A stretch of DNA of 64,000 bases from Pseudorhodoferax aquiterrae (GCF_014652235.1 NZ_BMYK01000008.1:62001-126000); one strand, 5' to 3'; shown: positions 42,724 through 53,005, counted from the first letter of the stretch. Numbers and translations: made by a program. Notes: generated by a model from the sequence alone, not told the origin.

Positions 42724-42864
42724 ATGGAGCGGGCGCTCCGCATCGGAGGCGACCCCGCCCTTGCTGGCGACGCACCGCTTCTCGTTGCAACACGGGCCGC
42801 GCGCGCGTACGGGATGTTCAAGAACAAGGAAGACGGGCTCGTGCGAGCGGTCTTCGAACCCTGA
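42724..42864 (+). pseudogene. Possible TetR-regulator remnant (46 codons)
   Basis: A short frame ends in GMFKNKEDGLVRAVFEP, which resembles the end of a TetR helix-turn-helix (FKNKEDLVRAVFE with one extra Gly). The preceding residues do not make the rest of the domain and no effector domain follows. It lies between the dehydrogenase and the DJ-1/PfpI gene. It may be an eroded regulator or a chance match. Confidence 0.25.
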
Positions 42865-42877
42865 GCGCGGAGGTCCC

Positions 42878-44608
42878 ATGGAACTCAGTCACCAACTGCA
42901 GGCACGCAGGATCGCGGTGTTGGCCGCGGACGGTTTCGAGAAGGTCGAGTTGACGGTGCCGGTCGCGGCCCTGCGTGCAGCCGGAGCGCAGGTGGACGTG
43001 GTCTCGCTGCGTGCGGGGCGCATCCGGGGTGTGAACCTTCACGAGCCCGCAAGCCGTGTGAAGGTGGACCACACCCTGGATGAAGTCTTGCCTGCCGACT
43101 ATGACGCCTTGCTGATCCCGGGCGGCTTCATCAATCCGGACCTGTTGCGCCAATCCGCGACCGCACGCCAGTTCGTCAAGGACTTCGATGCCTCCGGCAA
43201 GCCCATCGCCACGCTCTGCCACGGGCCGTGGCTGTTGGCGTCCGCCGGGCTGGCCTCCGGACGAACGATGACGTCGTGGCCCGGCGTGCGCGACGACATG
43301 GTCCATGCGGGCGCGGTCTGGCTGGACCGAGCCGTCGTGCAGGACGGTAACTGGCTCACCAGTCGCGGGCCGCAAGACATGGTGCCGTTCGTGCGGGCCT
43401 TGTTGCCGTTCTTCGCAGGCGACGAGCCGAGCCACGGTACGCTGGCGTCCACCGATGCCGGATCCTCCCCTCAACGAGAGGCGCCGCCGCAACTGGTACT
43501 GCAAGCCATGAAGTGGCTACACGGACCGCATGCGCAGGCTGCGCAGCCGGCCCACCACGCCGCTCGGGAAGAAGTACACCGAGAGCACGAACACCAGCCC
43601 CAGCCACAGCATCCAGCGGTCCGGGTGGAACAGCTCGGGCAGCAGCGGCAGGCCCTTGAGGCCGCCGCTTACGCCGCCCAGCAGGCCTTGCAGGTAGTTC
43701 TCGGCCACCACGTAGACCGTCACGCCGACGACCGCGCCGTAGACCGTGCCCAGGCCGCCGATCACGGCCATGAGCAGGATGTTGAGCATGACGTTGAACC
43801 CTACCGTGGTCTGCGGCCCCACGTAGCGCAGCCACAGCGCCATCAGCACGCCGGCACAGGCCGCCATGGCGGCGGCCAGGCAGTTGGCCGCGATGCGGTA
43901 GTGCAGCGTGCGGTAGCCGATGGCCTCGGCGCGAAAGTCGTTCTCGCGGATCGCCTCGAGCACGCGGCCGAAGCGCGAATTGACCACGCGCAGCATGCAC
44001 AGGAACAGCACCAGCGCCACCGCGAACACCAGGTAGTAGACGAAGACCTTGCCGTTGACCGTGACGCCGAACACATCCTCCTCGAACGGCCGGAATGCCG
44101 GCATCAGCACCTCGGGCAGGCGGAAGCTGCGGCCATCGTCGCCGCCCGTGAGATCGGACAGGCGCAGCACCAGCGCACCGAAGGCAGCGCCAAAGGCCAG
44201 CGTCATCATGGTGTAGAAGATCGCGCGCACGCGCAGCGAGATCAGCGCGATCAGGAAGGACAGCAGCACGGCCAGCGCGATGCCGGCCAGCGCACCCAGC
44301 GCCATCGCGCCCCAGGTCGGCCCCAGCCTGTGCATGGCGATGGCCACGCCGTAGGCGCCGATGCCGTAGAACATGGCGTGGGCGAACGAGACCACGCCGC
44401 AGTAGCCCAGCAGCAAGTCGAAGGACGCGACCAGCACCACGAACACGCAGACCGTGGCCGCCACGTTGAGCGCGCGTGCACCCGGGAACAGGAAGGGCGC
44501 CGTGGCCAGGTACAGCAGGATCAGCAGCAGCGCGCCCGAAAGCACGCGGCTGCGCGGGAAGTCGCCCGAGAGCAGATGGGTCAGCATGGCGCGCTCAATG
44601 GTGGTTGA
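42878..44608 (+). CDS. DJ-1/PfpI-family protein with abnormal read-through C-terminus
   Basis: Residues 1 to about 190 form a DJ-1/PfpI (type 1 glutamine amidotransferase-like) domain: RRIAVLAADGFEKVELTVP, LLIPGGFINPD and the nucleophile elbow ATLCHGPWLL with C114, H115. GGAGG precedes ATG 42878. The normal end would be near FFAGDEPSH (about 43440). No in-frame stop occurs until 44608, so the frame runs antisense across the whole livM gene as a low-complexity His/Gln/Ala-rich tail. A stop in another frame exists at 43509-43511. Likely a late frameshift or lost stop. Chaperone/deglycase-type stress function is inferred. Confidence 0.6.
   Translation: MELSHQLQARRIAVLAADGFEKVELTVPVAALRAAGAQVDVVSLRAGRIRGVNLHEPASRVKVDHTLDEVLPADYDALLIPGGFINPDLLRQSATARQFVKDFDASGKPIATLCHGPWLLASAGLASGRTMTSWPGVRDDMVHAGAVWLDRAVVQDGNWLTSRGPQDMVPFVRALLPFFAGDEPSHGTLASTDAGSSPQREAPPQLVLQAMKWLHGPHAQAAQPAHHAAREEVHREHEHQPQPQHPAVRVEQLGQQRQALEAAAYAAQQALQVVLGHHVDRHADDRAVDRAQAADHGHEQDVEHDVEPYRGLRPHVAQPQRHQHAGTGRHGGGQAVGRDAVVQRAVADGLGAKVVLADRLEHAAEARIDHAQHAQEQHQRHREHQVVDEDLAVDRDAEHILLERPECRHQHLGQAEAAAIVAAREIGQAQHQRTEGSAKGQRHHGVEDRAHAQRDQRDQEGQQHGQRDAGQRTQRHRAPGRPQPVHGDGHAVGADAVEHGVGERDHAAVAQQQVEGRDQHHEHADRGRHVERACTREQEGRRGQVQQDQQQRARKHAAAREVAREQMGQHGALNGG
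43517..44587 (-). CDS. livM: Branched-chain amino acid ABC transporter permease LivM-type
   Basis: This 356-residue inner-membrane permease has about ten membrane segments. The family signatures include FDLLLGYCGVVSFAHAMFYGIGAYGVA and RVVNSRFGRVLEAIRENDFRAEAIGY (the EAA-like loop that contacts the ATPases). It is the last gene of the leftward liv unit; its ATG lies 7 bp after the livH stop. Substrate is inferred from the associated acyl-CoA synthetase: possibly a carboxylate or aromatic acid rather than leucine, as is common for these operons. Confidence 0.92.
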   Translation of the reverse strand: MLTHLLSGDFPRSRVLSGALLLILLYLATAPFLFPGARALNVAATVCVFVVLVASFDLLLGYCGVVSFAHAMFYGIGAYGVAIAMHRLGPTWGAMALGALAGIALAVLLSFLIALISLRVRAIFYTMMTLAFGAAFGALVLRLSDLTGGDDGRSFRLPEVLMPAFRPFEEDVFGVTVNGKVFVYYLVFAVALVLFLCMLRVVNSRFGRVLEAIRENDFRAEAIGYRTLHYRIAANCLAAAMAACAGVLMALWLRYVGPQTTVGFNVMLNILLMAVIGGLGTVYGAVVGVTVYVVAENYLQGLLGGVSGGLKGLPLLPELFHPDRWMLWLGLVFVLSVYFFPSGVVGRLRSLRMRSV

Positions 44609-45623
44609 CGGGGTACAGGCCTTGCGGGCGCCACAGCAGCACCACGGTCATCACGAGGATGCTGGACACCAGCGCCAGGTCCGGCAGCAGGAAGCTCACG
44701 TAGTTGCTGGCCAGCGCGATCAGCATGGCGCCGGCGAAGCAGCCCGTGACCGAGCCCAGGCCGCCGATCACCACAATGATCAGCATCTGCACCAGTACCT
44801 CGGCGCCGATGGCCACCGTGAACTGCTCGCGGTAGAAGGCCCACATCACGCCGCCCAGGCCCGCCAGCGCCGAGCCGGCCACGAACACGCCGACGAAGAT
44901 GCCGCGCACGCGGTAGCCCAGGGCCTCGACCATGGCGCGGTTCTCCACGCCGGCGCGGATCAGAAGGCCGATGCGCGTGCGGCCCAGCAGCAGCGTGAGC
45001 CCCACGAAGACCACCGCGCCCACGCCCACGGCCACGAGCCGGTAGCGCTCCACCCCCACGTCGCCGACGACGATGGAGCCGCGCACGGCCTCGGGCAGCG
45101 GCAGCAGCATCTGGTTCACGCCGAACAGCACCAGAACGAGCTGTTCGATGATGATCATGGCGCCGATGGTCACGAGGATCTGCTTCAGATGGTCGCCATA
45201 GACCGGCTTGACGAACAAGCGCTCGTAGACCCAGCCCAGCGCGGCCGTCACCGCCATGGCGGCCGCGATCACGGCCACGATGGCGAGCAGGTTCGCGCCG
45301 ATGGCCGGCGAGGCCAGCAGGCCCTGGAGCGGCGCCACGAGCAGCGTGGCCGTGTAGGCACCCACGGCCACGAAGGCCGCGTGGCCCAGGTTCATGACGT
45401 CCATGAGGCCGAACACCAGCGTGAGCCCGCTGGCCATGATGAACAGCATCATGCCCATGGCCAGCGCGGCCACGGTCAGCGTGATCCAGGTCGGCACGCT
45501 GCCGACCAGCGGCAGCGCCAGGACCATCACACCGACGATCATGGCGGCCGGCGCCCAGTCGCGCGTGCGGCCCGGCAGGGGCTCGGGCGCGGCGGCAGCG
45601 CGAGGTGGATCGAGAACGGCCAT
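44595..45623 (-). CDS. livH: Branched-chain amino acid ABC transporter permease LivH-type
   Basis: This 342-residue permease has signatures MASGLTLVFGLMDVMNLGHAAFVAVGAY and RTRIGLLIRAGVENRAMVEALGY, followed by GGLGSVTGCFAGAMLI. ATG 45623 was chosen because CCGGAGAAGCC precedes it and it gives normal length; the frame is open further upstream. It pairs with LivM to form the transmembrane channel. Gap to livF is 32 bp, to livM 7 bp, consistent with one transcript. Confidence 0.92.
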   Translation of the reverse strand: MAVLDPPRAAAAPEPLPGRTRDWAPAAMIVGVMVLALPLVGSVPTWITLTVAALAMGMMLFIMASGLTLVFGLMDVMNLGHAAFVAVGAYTATLLVAPLQGLLASPAIGANLLAIVAVIAAAMAVTAALGWVYERLFVKPVYGDHLKQILVTIGAMIIIEQLVLVLFGVNQMLLPLPEAVRGSIVVGDVGVERYRLVAVGVGAVVFVGLTLLLGRTRIGLLIRAGVENRAMVEALGYRVRGIFVGVFVAGSALAGLGGVMWAFYREQFTVAIGAEVLVQMLIIVVIGGLGSVTGCFAGAMLIALASNYVSFLLPDLALVSSILVMTVVLLWRPQGLYPVNHH

Positions 45624-45655
45624 GGCTTCTCCGGAAGAAGGGGCGGCGGCGCGCA

Positions 45656-46384
45656 TCAGTGGACCGCTCCCGCATGCAGGCCCAGCAAGCGCGCCTGCAA
45701 GGCCTCGTCGGCCGACAGCGCGGCCATGGCGCCCGTATGCACGATGCGGCCATCGTCCATCACGGCCACGTGCTCGCCCAGCCCGCGCACGAAGTGGAAG
45801 TTCTGCTCCACGAGCAGGATGGTGGTGTCGCGCGCCTTGAGGTCCTCGAAGGCCTGGGCCAGGTTGTCGACGATGGCCGGGGCCAGGCCCTTGGTCGGCT
45901 CGTCGATCAGCAGCAGCTGGCGCGGCTCGACGATGGCGCGCGCGATCGCGAGCATCTGCTTCTGCCCACCCGAGAGCAGGCCGCCGGGCCGCAGCCAGAA
46001 GCGCTTGAGCGCAGGGAACAGGCCGAAGATCCAATCCAGCCGCGCGCTGTCGAAGCGCCCCGCGATGGCGGCCAGGCGCAGGTTCTCCTGCACCGTGAGG
46101 CCGGAGAAGATGCCCATGTCCTCGGGCACGAAGGCGATGCCCGCGCGCGCGATCTCGGGCGTGCTGGCAGAGGTGATCTCGCGGCCGGCGAAGGTGGTGC
46201 GGCCACGGCTGGCCTGCCACAGGCCCATGATGGTGCGCAGCGTGGTGCTCTTGCCGGCGCCGTTGCGGCCCAGCAGCACCGTGAGCGCGCCGCGCGGCAC
46301 GGCGAGGTCCACGCCCTGCAGGATGTGGTACTCGCCGATGTGGGTGTGCACGCCTTCCAGGCGCAGCAGGCTGCCGTCAGACAT
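45656..46384 (-). CDS. livF: ABC transporter ATP-binding protein LivF-type
   Basis: This 242-residue ATPase has Walker A GRNGAGKST, signature LSGGQKQMLAIARAI, Walker B LLLIDEPTKGLAP and the H-loop EQNFHF. The order and the GTGxxFVPED loop (GIAFVPEDMGIFSGLTV) mark the LivF type. ATG 46384 overlaps the livG stop by 8 bp. Works as a heterodimer with LivG to drive import through LivHM. Confidence 0.93.
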   Translation of the reverse strand: MSDGSLLRLEGVHTHIGEYHILQGVDLAVPRGALTVLLGRNGAGKSTTLRTIMGLWQASRGRTTFAGREITSASTPEIARAGIAFVPEDMGIFSGLTVQENLRLAAIAGRFDSARLDWIFGLFPALKRFWLRPGGLLSGGQKQMLAIARAIVEPRQLLLIDEPTKGLAPAIVDNLAQAFEDLKARDTTILLVEQNFHFVRGLGEHVAVMDDGRIVHTGAMAALSADEALQARLLGLHAGAVH

Positions 46385-47159
46385 GGGCCGGCTCCTTGCT
46401 CTTTCGGCGCACGCCCAGGTAGGCCTCCTGCACGATGGACGAGGCCATGACCTCGGCCGGCCGGCCATCGGCCACGAGGCGGCCGTTGTGCAGCACCACG
46501 ATGCGGTCGGCCAGCGTCTGAATCACATCCATCTTGTGTTCCACGAGCAGGATGGTCTTGTCGCCGCGCGCCTTGAGGCGGCGGATCAGCTCCAGGATCA
46601 CGGGCACCTCGTCCACGCCCATGCCGGCCGTGGGCTCGTCGAACATCACGACCTCGGGCTCCAGCGCCATCAGCATCGCCACCTCGAGCTTGCGCTTGTC
46701 GCCGTGCGGCAGCTTGGCGGCCAGGTCGTCGCGGCGCGCGGCCAGGCCGACCTGCTCCAGGCAGGCCTGCGCCTGCTCGATGAGGTCGGCGCGCTGGCGC
46801 CACAGCGCCAACATGTTGAAGCCGGCGCGGTGCCGGCTCTGCACGGCCAGGCGCACGTTCTCGGCCACCGACAGGCGCGGGAACAGGTTGGTGAGCTGGA
46901 ATGCGCGGCCGATGCCGCGCGCCGTGCGCTGCGCGGCCGACAGCCGCGTGATGTCTTCGCCCTTGTAGAGCACCGCGCCCGCACTGGCCTTCAGCTGGCC
47001 CGACAGCAGGTTGAAGTAGGTGGTCTTGCCGGCGCCGTTGGGGCCGACGATGGCGGTCAGCGTGCCGGCCTCGAAGGCCGCGCTCACGTCGTCGACGGCG
47101 GCATGGCCGCCGAAGCGGATGCCCAGACCGCGGCTGGCCAGCGCGGGTGTGCCTGCCAT
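46377..47159 (-). CDS. livG: ABC transporter ATP-binding protein LivG-type
   Basis: This 260-residue ATPase has Walker A GPNGAGKTT, the Q-loop in FQLTNLFPRLSVAENVRLA, Walker B VVMFDEPTAGM, and EHKMDVI as the H-loop. The signature region reads LPHGDKRKLEVAMLMAL, the degenerate LSGG-type (PHGDKR) seen in many LivG proteins. It starts 6 bp after the receptor stop and overlaps livF by 8 bp. Confidence 0.93.
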   Translation of the reverse strand: MAGTPALASRGLGIRFGGHAAVDDVSAAFEAGTLTAIVGPNGAGKTTYFNLLSGQLKASAGAVLYKGEDITRLSAAQRTARGIGRAFQLTNLFPRLSVAENVRLAVQSRHRAGFNMLALWRQRADLIEQAQACLEQVGLAARRDDLAAKLPHGDKRKLEVAMLMALEPEVVMFDEPTAGMGVDEVPVILELIRRLKARGDKTILLVEHKMDVIQTLADRIVVLHNGRLVADGRPAEVMASSIVQEAYLGVRRKSKEPAHV

Positions 47160-47165
47160 GGGTGC

Positions 47166-48365
47166 TCAGCGCTTGACGGTGACCGGCACCGGCATCTCGG
47201 CCGCCGGGATCTCGCGCACGAGTTCGAACAGATCCCACTCGCCCTGCCCGTCCTTCTTCATGCGGAACTGGTACTGCACCTGCATGGCCTGGTGGTCTTC
47301 CTTGCGGAACTGCATCTTGCCCTTGGGCGTGTCGAACTCCATGCCCTCCATCGCGGCGATGAGCTTGGGCGTGTCCACGCTGCCGGCCTTCTTGATGCCG
47401 GCCACGATGGCGGCCGCGGCCGTGAAGCCGCCCGCCGTGAACAGGTCCGGCGGCACGTTGTAGCGTTTCCTGTGCTCGGCCACGAGCCAGTCGTTCATGG
47501 GGTTCTTCGGGAAGTCGTAGTAGTAGAAGGTGCCGCCGCCCACGTCCAGGCCGCGCCAGGGCTTGGCGTTGTCCAGGTTGGCGCCGCCGATGGACAGGAA
47601 CTCGATGCCGTGGCGACTCGGATTCAGCTCGGAGATCTTGCGGATCGGGTTGGGCGCGCCCCAGATGACGACCAGGTACTTCTTGCCCTTGAGGTCCTTC
47701 ATGCGGTCGAAGATGCGCTGCATGTGCGCCGTGAAGTCGGTGGTCGAGAGCGGGATGAACTCCTCGTGCGCGAGGTTCACCTTGCGCTTGGTCGCGCCCA
47801 GCGCGTCCTTGAAGGCCTTGACGCCGTCCTTGCCATAGACGTAGTCGGGCGCGAGGAAGGCCACGTTGTCGCCATCGCCCAGCGCGGCCGCCGTGGCCAG
47901 CGCGTCCTGGAAGGAGTTGCGGCTGGCGCGGAACAGGTACATGTTCCAGGCCGAGCCGGTCAGCGAATCGGCGATCGCCGGCTCCAGCATGAGGATCCTG
48001 CCGTACTCCTCGGCCACGGGCGCCATGGCCAGCGCCCCGCCCGACCAGGACGTGCCGATCGCGATGTCGGCCTTGTCGTCGGCGAAGGCCTGGGTCAGCA
48101 GCGCCTTGGACTGCTCGGGCTTCATCTGATCGTCCTTGACGATGAGCTCGATCTTGCGGTCCAGCAGCGTCATCGAGCCTTGCGTCAGGTAGTCCAGCGC
48201 CAGGCGCACGCCGCGCTCGGTGTCGCGCGCGTACTGCTCCGAGGGGCCGGTCTTGCTCGCGATCAGCGCGATCTTGATGGGCTTGCCGGCCTGGGCCAGC
48301 GCGGCAGGTGGCAGGGCCCAGCAGGACAGGGCCGCGGTGGCGGCGTAGACGAGGTTCTTCAGCAT
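47166..48365 (-). CDS. Branched-chain amino acid-type periplasmic binding protein (LivK-like)
   Basis: This 399-residue type I periplasmic binding protein has a signal peptide of about 25 residues (ends ALAQ), then [20 protein letters not shown] and [14 protein letters not shown]. The hinge and second lobe show [20 protein letters not shown] and [18 protein letters not shown] 48365 follows CAGGAGAC. It is the receptor of the downstream permease/ATPase genes. Because an acyl-CoA synthetase precedes it on the same strand, the ligand is more likely an organic acid. Confidence 0.92.
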   Translation of the reverse strand: MLKNLVYAATAALSCWALPPAALAQAGKPIKIALIASKTGPSEQYARDTERGVRLALDYLTQGSMTLLDRKIELIVKDDQMKPEQSKALLTQAFADDKADIAIGTSWSGGALAMAPVAEEYGRILMLEPAIADSLTGSAWNMYLFRASRNSFQDALATAAALGDGDNVAFLAPDYVYGKDGVKAFKDALGATKRKVNLAHEEFIPLSTTDFTAHMQRIFDRMKDLKGKKYLVVIWGAPNPIRKISELNPSRHGIEFLSIGGANLDNAKPWRGLDVGGGTFYYYDFPKNPMNDWLVAEHRKRYNVPPDLFTAGGFTAAAAIVAGIKKAGSVDTPKLIAAMEGMEFDTPKGKMQFRKEDHQAMQVQYQFRMKKDGQGEWDLFELVREIPAAEMPVPVTVKR

Positions 48366-48397
48366 GGCGGGTGTCTCCTGGGAATGTGTTCTGGCGA

Positions 48398-49978
48398 TCA
48401 ACCGACGGCGCGGCGCTGGCCCTTCCAGTAGGGCTCGCGCAGCACGCGCTTCAAGATCTTTCCGCTCGGGTTGCGCGGCAGTGCGTCGACGATGTCCACG
48501 CTCTTGGGGCACTTGTAGTGCGCGAGGTGCTCGCGCATGAAGCCGATGATGGCGGCCGCATCCGCGGACATGCCCGGACGCAGCACCACGCAGGCCTTGA
48601 CGGCCTCGCCCCAGGTCGCGTCGGGCACACCGATCACGGCGCCGTCGGCCACGGCCGGGTGCCGCATGAGCACGTTCTCGACCTCGGCCGGGTAGATGTT
48701 CTCGCCGCCCGAGACGATCATGTCCTTGATGCGGTCGTGGATGTAGAGGTAGCCCTGCTTCAGGTAGCCGCCGTCGCCCGAGCGGAACCAGCCGCCGTTG
48801 GCGTTGCGGCCTTCGGGGTAGGCGGCGGCCGTGGCCTCGGGGTTGCGCCAGTACTCCAGCAGGTTGCGGTCGGACTCGATCCAGACTTCGCCGACCTCGC
48901 CCTCGGCAACGTCCTGCTGCGTGATCGGGTCCACGATGCGCAGTCGCGCGCCGCCGATGGGCTGGCCGGCCGAGCGCAACAGTTCGGCATCGCCGGCGCG
49001 GTGGTCCGCCGGGCGCAGGAAGGTGGCCGGCCCGGAGACCTCGGTCAGGCCGTAGACCTGCAGGAAGTCGCAGGCGAACACGCCGAAGGCCTGCTGCAGC
49101 ACGGTCTCGCTGATCGGCGAACCGCCGTAGGCGATCAGCTGCAGCGCCGGCTTGGGCATCTCCTTCGCACCCGGCACCTGCAGCATGAACAGCAGCATGG
49201 CCGGCACCACGAAGGTGTGCGTGATGCCGTGCGCGGCGAAGGCCGCCAGGTAGGCCTTGGGATCGAAGTCCGGGTAGGCCGCGGTCTGCCCGCCGGTGTA
49301 GAGCGTGAGCAGCAGCATGGTCATGCCGGCCACGTGGAACACCGGCAGCGGGTTGCCCAGCACATGGCGCTCGTCGAACTTCCACTCGCGTGCCACCACG
49401 CGCGAGGTCGACAGCAGGCCCGCGTGCGACAGCACCACGCCCTTGGGCAGGCCCGTGGTGCCCGAGGAGTACAGCTGCAGCGCCGCGTCCTGCGGCGTCA
49501 GGGCCACCGGCGTGCACTGCGCGTCGAAGCCGGCGTACCAGTCGGCCAGGCCGGGCAGCCCGGCACTGGCGCCCTGGGTGCAGACCAGGGTCGTGACGCG
49601 CGGCAGGTCGGCCGCCTGCACGGTGGGCAGGAATTCGGCATCGGCCATCAGAAAGCTGGCCTCGCCGTTGTTGACGATGTAGGCCACCTCGGCGCCCGTC
49701 AGCCGCCAGTTCACGGGCATGCAGACGGCGCCCAGCTTGCAGGCCGCCAGGGTGACCAGCAGGCATTCGATGTGCTGCTTGGTCAGCACCGCCACGCGGC
49801 TGCCGCGGCCCACACCGGTGGCAGCCAGCGCATTGGCGAGCCGGTTCGTCTCGCGCTCCACATCGGCGAACGTGAGACGGCGCTCGCCGCAGCGGTAGGC
49901 CAGGGCCTGCGGCCGGGTGGCGAGCTGGCGGGCCAGGCCATCGACCAGCGTGCGGTCGTTCGTGGCGGGGTCGTGCAT
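48398..49978 (-). CDS. Long-chain/aromatic acyl-CoA synthetase
   Basis: This 526-residue adenylate-forming enzyme has P-loop [12 protein letters not shown], motif [38 protein letters not shown] and C-terminal [21 protein letters not shown] 49978 lies seven bases after AAGGA; the ATG six bases earlier is too close to that site. First gene of the leftward liv unit, 32 bp before the receptor, so imported acid would be activated at once to its CoA thioester. Confidence 0.92.
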   Translation of the reverse strand: MHDPATNDRTLVDGLARQLATRPQALAYRCGERRLTFADVERETNRLANALAATGVGRGSRVAVLTKQHIECLLVTLAACKLGAVCMPVNWRLTGAEVAYIVNNGEASFLMADAEFLPTVQAADLPRVTTLVCTQGASAGLPGLADWYAGFDAQCTPVALTPQDAALQLYSSGTTGLPKGVVLSHAGLLSTSRVVAREWKFDERHVLGNPLPVFHVAGMTMLLLTLYTGGQTAAYPDFDPKAYLAAFAAHGITHTFVVPAMLLFMLQVPGAKEMPKPALQLIAYGGSPISETVLQQAFGVFACDFLQVYGLTEVSGPATFLRPADHRAGDAELLRSAGQPIGGARLRIVDPITQQDVAEGEVGEVWIESDRNLLEYWRNPEATAAAYPEGRNANGGWFRSGDGGYLKQGYLYIHDRIKDMIVSGGENIYPAEVENVLMRHPAVADGAVIGVPDATWGEAVKACVVLRPGMSADAAAIIGFMREHLAHYKCPKSVDIVDALPRNPSGKILKRVLREPYWKGQRRAVG

Positions 49979-50311
49979 GCGCATGTCCTTGGTAGATGGG
50001 CAGATCCGGCTGGCCACGCGGCCGGTGGCCGGAACCCGGCCACCGCACCCTCATGGAGTTCGCGGAAGGCTACCGGCGGGGTCGCGCCCGCTCTTGCGTC
50101 AACTCGCTGTGGCACTGCGGGTCTGCCCGGACCGACCACCGGTCAGCGCAGCGCCTGGGCGCAAGACAGGGCGCCATCTGGGACAGCAGGAATGCGCGAG
50201 CCGTCCAACCGCGTCCCGCGTCACAGTTGCGCGACATTTCCAGCGCGCCCTGCCCCTACAGTCGCGACCGCCCCGGCGCAGACCGGACCCAGAACCCACA
50301 GGACGAGGACG
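49979..50311. other. 333-bp divergent intergenic region
   Basis: The region separates the leftward acyl-CoA synthetase/liv unit from the rightward chemoreceptor, so it must hold promoters for both. A GGCCGGTGGCC-type palindromic patch and several GGTC/GACC repeats are present near 50015-50150, but no operator can be assigned. No gene is supported here. Confidence 0.5.
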
Positions 50312-51943
50312 ATGTTGAGCAGATTGAGCATTCGCGCCCGGCTGGCCCTGGCGTTCGGCGGCTTGACCGCCCTGGTGTTGGCCGTCGCCGGCCTCGCATT
50401 GCTGGAACTGGCGGCCGCCAACGACCGCTTCCTGCACTACACCCAGGGCCTGAACGCCCGCGCCACCGTGGCCGCCCATGTGCGTGCCGCCGTGGACGAC
50501 CGCGCCATTGCCGCGCGCAACCTCGTGCTCGTCACCCAGGACGCCGACCTCGCCGCCGAAAAGGCGGCTGTAGCGGCCGCCCACCAGCAGGTGCAGGAGC
50601 AACTCGCGCGGCTGGGCCGCATGCTCGCGGAAGACCCCACCGCCTCCGAGCAGGCGCGCCGGCTCGCGGCCGACATCGGCCAGATCGAGCAGCGCTACGG
50701 CCCCGTGGCGTCGGCCATTGCCGAACTGGCGCTCAAGCACCAGCGCGAGCAGGCCATTGCGCGCATGAACGCCGAATGCCGCCCGCTGCTGGCGGCCCTG
50801 GTGCGCGCCACCAAGGCCTACGTGGACTACACCGAACAACGCACCCGCGACCTGCAGTTGCAGGCCGCCGTGGACTACGGCCGCCAGCGCGCCCAGCTCA
50901 TCGCGCTGTGCCTGCTGGCCATGGGAGCCGCCATCGTGGCGGGCTGGTGGATCACGCGGGGCATCACGCGGCCGCTGGACCAGGCCGTGCAGGCGGCCGA
51001 CCGCATCGCCGCCGGCGACCTCGGCATGCCCATCGCCGCCACCGCGAGCGACGAGACCGGCCGCCTGCTGGCCGCGCTGCAGCGCATGCAGCAAGGCCTG
51101 GTCGACACCGTGCAGGCCGTGCGCGGCAATGCCGAAAGCGTCTCCGCTGCCAGCACGCAGATCGCCCTGGGCAACAACGACCTGAGCCAGCGCACCGAAG
51201 AGCAGGCCTCGGCGCTGCAGCAGACCGCTGCTGCAATGGAGCAGCTGGGCACGACCGTACGCCACAACGCCGACAACGCCCGCCAGGCCGGCGAACTGGC
51301 CGGCGCCGCCTGCGCCGTGGCCGCGCGTGGCGGCGCGGCGGTGGGCGAAGTCGTGACCACCATGGGCGGCATCCAGGACAGTGCGCAGCAGATCGGCGAG
51401 ATCATCGGCGTGATCGACGGCATCGCTTTCCAGACCAACATCCTGGCGCTCAACGCGGCCGTGGAGGCGGCCCGCGCCGGCGAACAGGGGCGCGGCTTCG
51501 CGGTGGTGGCCGGCGAGGTGCGCACGCTGGCCCAGCGCAGCGCCCAAGCCGCCAAGGAGATCCGCACGCTGATCACGGCCAGCACGGCCCGCGTCGAGCA
51601 GGGCACGGCCTTGGTCGGCCGCGCCGGCAGCACCATGCAGGAGCTCGTGGCCTCGGTGCAGCGCGTGTCCGAGCTCGTGGCTGCGATCAGCACCGCCAGC
51701 CAGGAGCAGAGCCTGGGCGTGGACCAGGTCGGCCAGGCGCTGGGGCAGATGGACACCACGACCCAGCAGAACGCCGCACTGGTCGAGGAAAGCGCCGCAG
51801 CCGCCAGCAGCCTGCAAAGCCAGGCCCGCGAGCTCGTCGCGGCGGTGGCGGTGTTCCGACTGCTGGCGGCCGAGGCTGCCCCGGCCGCGCGCCAGGCCGA
51901 GCGCTCGGGCGGCGACCTGTCCGCGGCCCTGGCAGGCGCCTGA
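50312..51943 (+). CDS. Methyl-accepting chemotaxis protein
   Basis: This 543-residue receptor has TM1 at about 12-34, a helical periplasmic domain of 4HB type (with [20 protein letters not shown] before TM2), TM2 at about 196-214 and HAMP. The signalling tip is [20 protein letters not shown] and the hairpin ends in an Ala-rich tail without a CheR pentapeptide. AGGAC precedes ATG 50312. Located beside the acyl-CoA synthetase/liv unit, it may sense the same compound. Confidence 0.93.
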   Translation: MLSRLSIRARLALAFGGLTALVLAVAGLALLELAAANDRFLHYTQGLNARATVAAHVRAAVDDRAIAARNLVLVTQDADLAAEKAAVAAAHQQVQEQLARLGRMLAEDPTASEQARRLAADIGQIEQRYGPVASAIAELALKHQREQAIARMNAECRPLLAALVRATKAYVDYTEQRTRDLQLQAAVDYGRQRAQLIALCLLAMGAAIVAGWWITRGITRPLDQAVQAADRIAAGDLGMPIAATASDETGRLLAALQRMQQGLVDTVQAVRGNAESVSAASTQIALGNNDLSQRTEEQASALQQTAAAMEQLGTTVRHNADNARQAGELAGAACAVAARGGAAVGEVVTTMGGIQDSAQQIGEIIGVIDGIAFQTNILALNAAVEAARAGEQGRGFAVVAGEVRTLAQRSAQAAKEIRTLITASTARVEQGTALVGRAGSTMQELVASVQRVSELVAAISTASQEQSLGVDQVGQALGQMDTTTQQNAALVEESAAAASSLQSQARELVAAVAVFRLLAAEAAPAARQAERSGGDLSAALAGA

Positions 51944-52000
51944 TCGCAGCCTGCCCGCACGCGACACCGCGCCCGCCGGCACCGCGCTAGAGTGCGCGGC

Positions 52001-53005
52001 ATGAACACCGCAGCCTCCTCCTTTGCGACCGCCCCGGGCCTGCCGGGCTGGCGCCGCCTGCAGAGCAACGGCATCTCAATCGCCGCCAGCGTGGTCGCGG
52101 CCAGGCCGGGCCGGCCCACGGTGGTGCTGCTGCACGGCTTTCCCGAGCTGGCCTACTCCTGGCGCCACCAGATCGCGGCGCTGGCCGCGGCCGGCTACGG
52201 CGTGCTGGCGCCCGACCTGCGCGGCTACGGCGAGACCGGTGCGCAGGGCGCGCTGGAGGACTACCGCATGCAGAACCTCGCGCTGGACGTGACCGGCCTG
52301 CTCGACGCGCTGGGCATCGCGCGCGCGGTGGTCGTCGGCCACGACTTCGGCGGCGCGCTGGCCTGGACCCTGGCACGCGACCATGCGGACCGCGTGCTGG
52401 GCGTGGTCTCGCTCAACACGCCCTACACGCGGCGCACCGAGACCGACCTCGTGGAAACCATGCGCCGCACGCGCGGCCCCACGCACTACATGGTGCAGTA
52501 CCAGGAGCCCGGCGTGGGCGAGAAGCTGTTGGGCGAGGACGTGGAGGCCACGCTGCGCGGCCTGATGCGCCGGCCCGGCGTGACCTTGGAGCAGTTCGCC
52601 CAGGTACCGCAAGACCTGCAGGCGCTGCCGGCCGAGCTGTTCAAGGGACACGAGCAGGTCATGGGCGCGCCATTGCTCAGCGAGGAGGAACTGGCGGTGT
52701 TCGTGAAAGCCTACGAACGCAACGGCTTCACGGGGCCCTTGAACTGGTACCGCAACCTGCGCCGCAACTGGGAAGACACGGCCCGCACGCCCGACCACGT
52801 CGCTGTGCCGGCCCTCATGGTCAGCGCCGCGCAGGACATCTTCCTGCCGCCCGCGACCACGCGCGGCATGGAGCGCATCGTGCCCGACCTGGAGCGCGCC
52901 ACCGTGGCCGACTGCGGGCACTGGACACAGCAGGAGAAGCCGGACGAAGTTAATGCGCTGCTGCTGGAATGGATGGGGCGGCGCTTTTCGGCACAGCAGC
53001 GCTGA
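52001..53005 (+). CDS. Alpha/beta hydrolase, epoxide hydrolase-like
   Basis: This 334-residue hydrolase has the oxyanion motif HGFPE (45-49), nucleophile elbow GHDFGG with D115, cap-domain Tyr in NWYRNLRRNW, and catalytic H307 in DCGHWTQQEKP. Asp as nucleophile indicates an epoxide hydrolase or haloalkane-dehalogenase-type reaction rather than an esterase. The HGFPE and YSWRHQ motifs favour the epoxide hydrolase group. It stands alone between the chemoreceptor and the toxin-antitoxin pair. Confidence 0.88.
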   Translation: MNTAASSFATAPGLPGWRRLQSNGISIAASVVAARPGRPTVVLLHGFPELAYSWRHQIAALAAAGYGVLAPDLRGYGETGAQGALEDYRMQNLALDVTGLLDALGIARAVVVGHDFGGALAWTLARDHADRVLGVVSLNTPYTRRTETDLVETMRRTRGPTHYMVQYQEPGVGEKLLGEDVEATLRGLMRRPGVTLEQFAQVPQDLQALPAELFKGHEQVMGAPLLSEEELAVFVKAYERNGFTGPLNWYRNLRRNWEDTARTPDHVAVPALMVSAAQDIFLPPATTRGMERIVPDLERATVADCGHWTQQEKPDEVNALLLEWMGRRFSAQQR

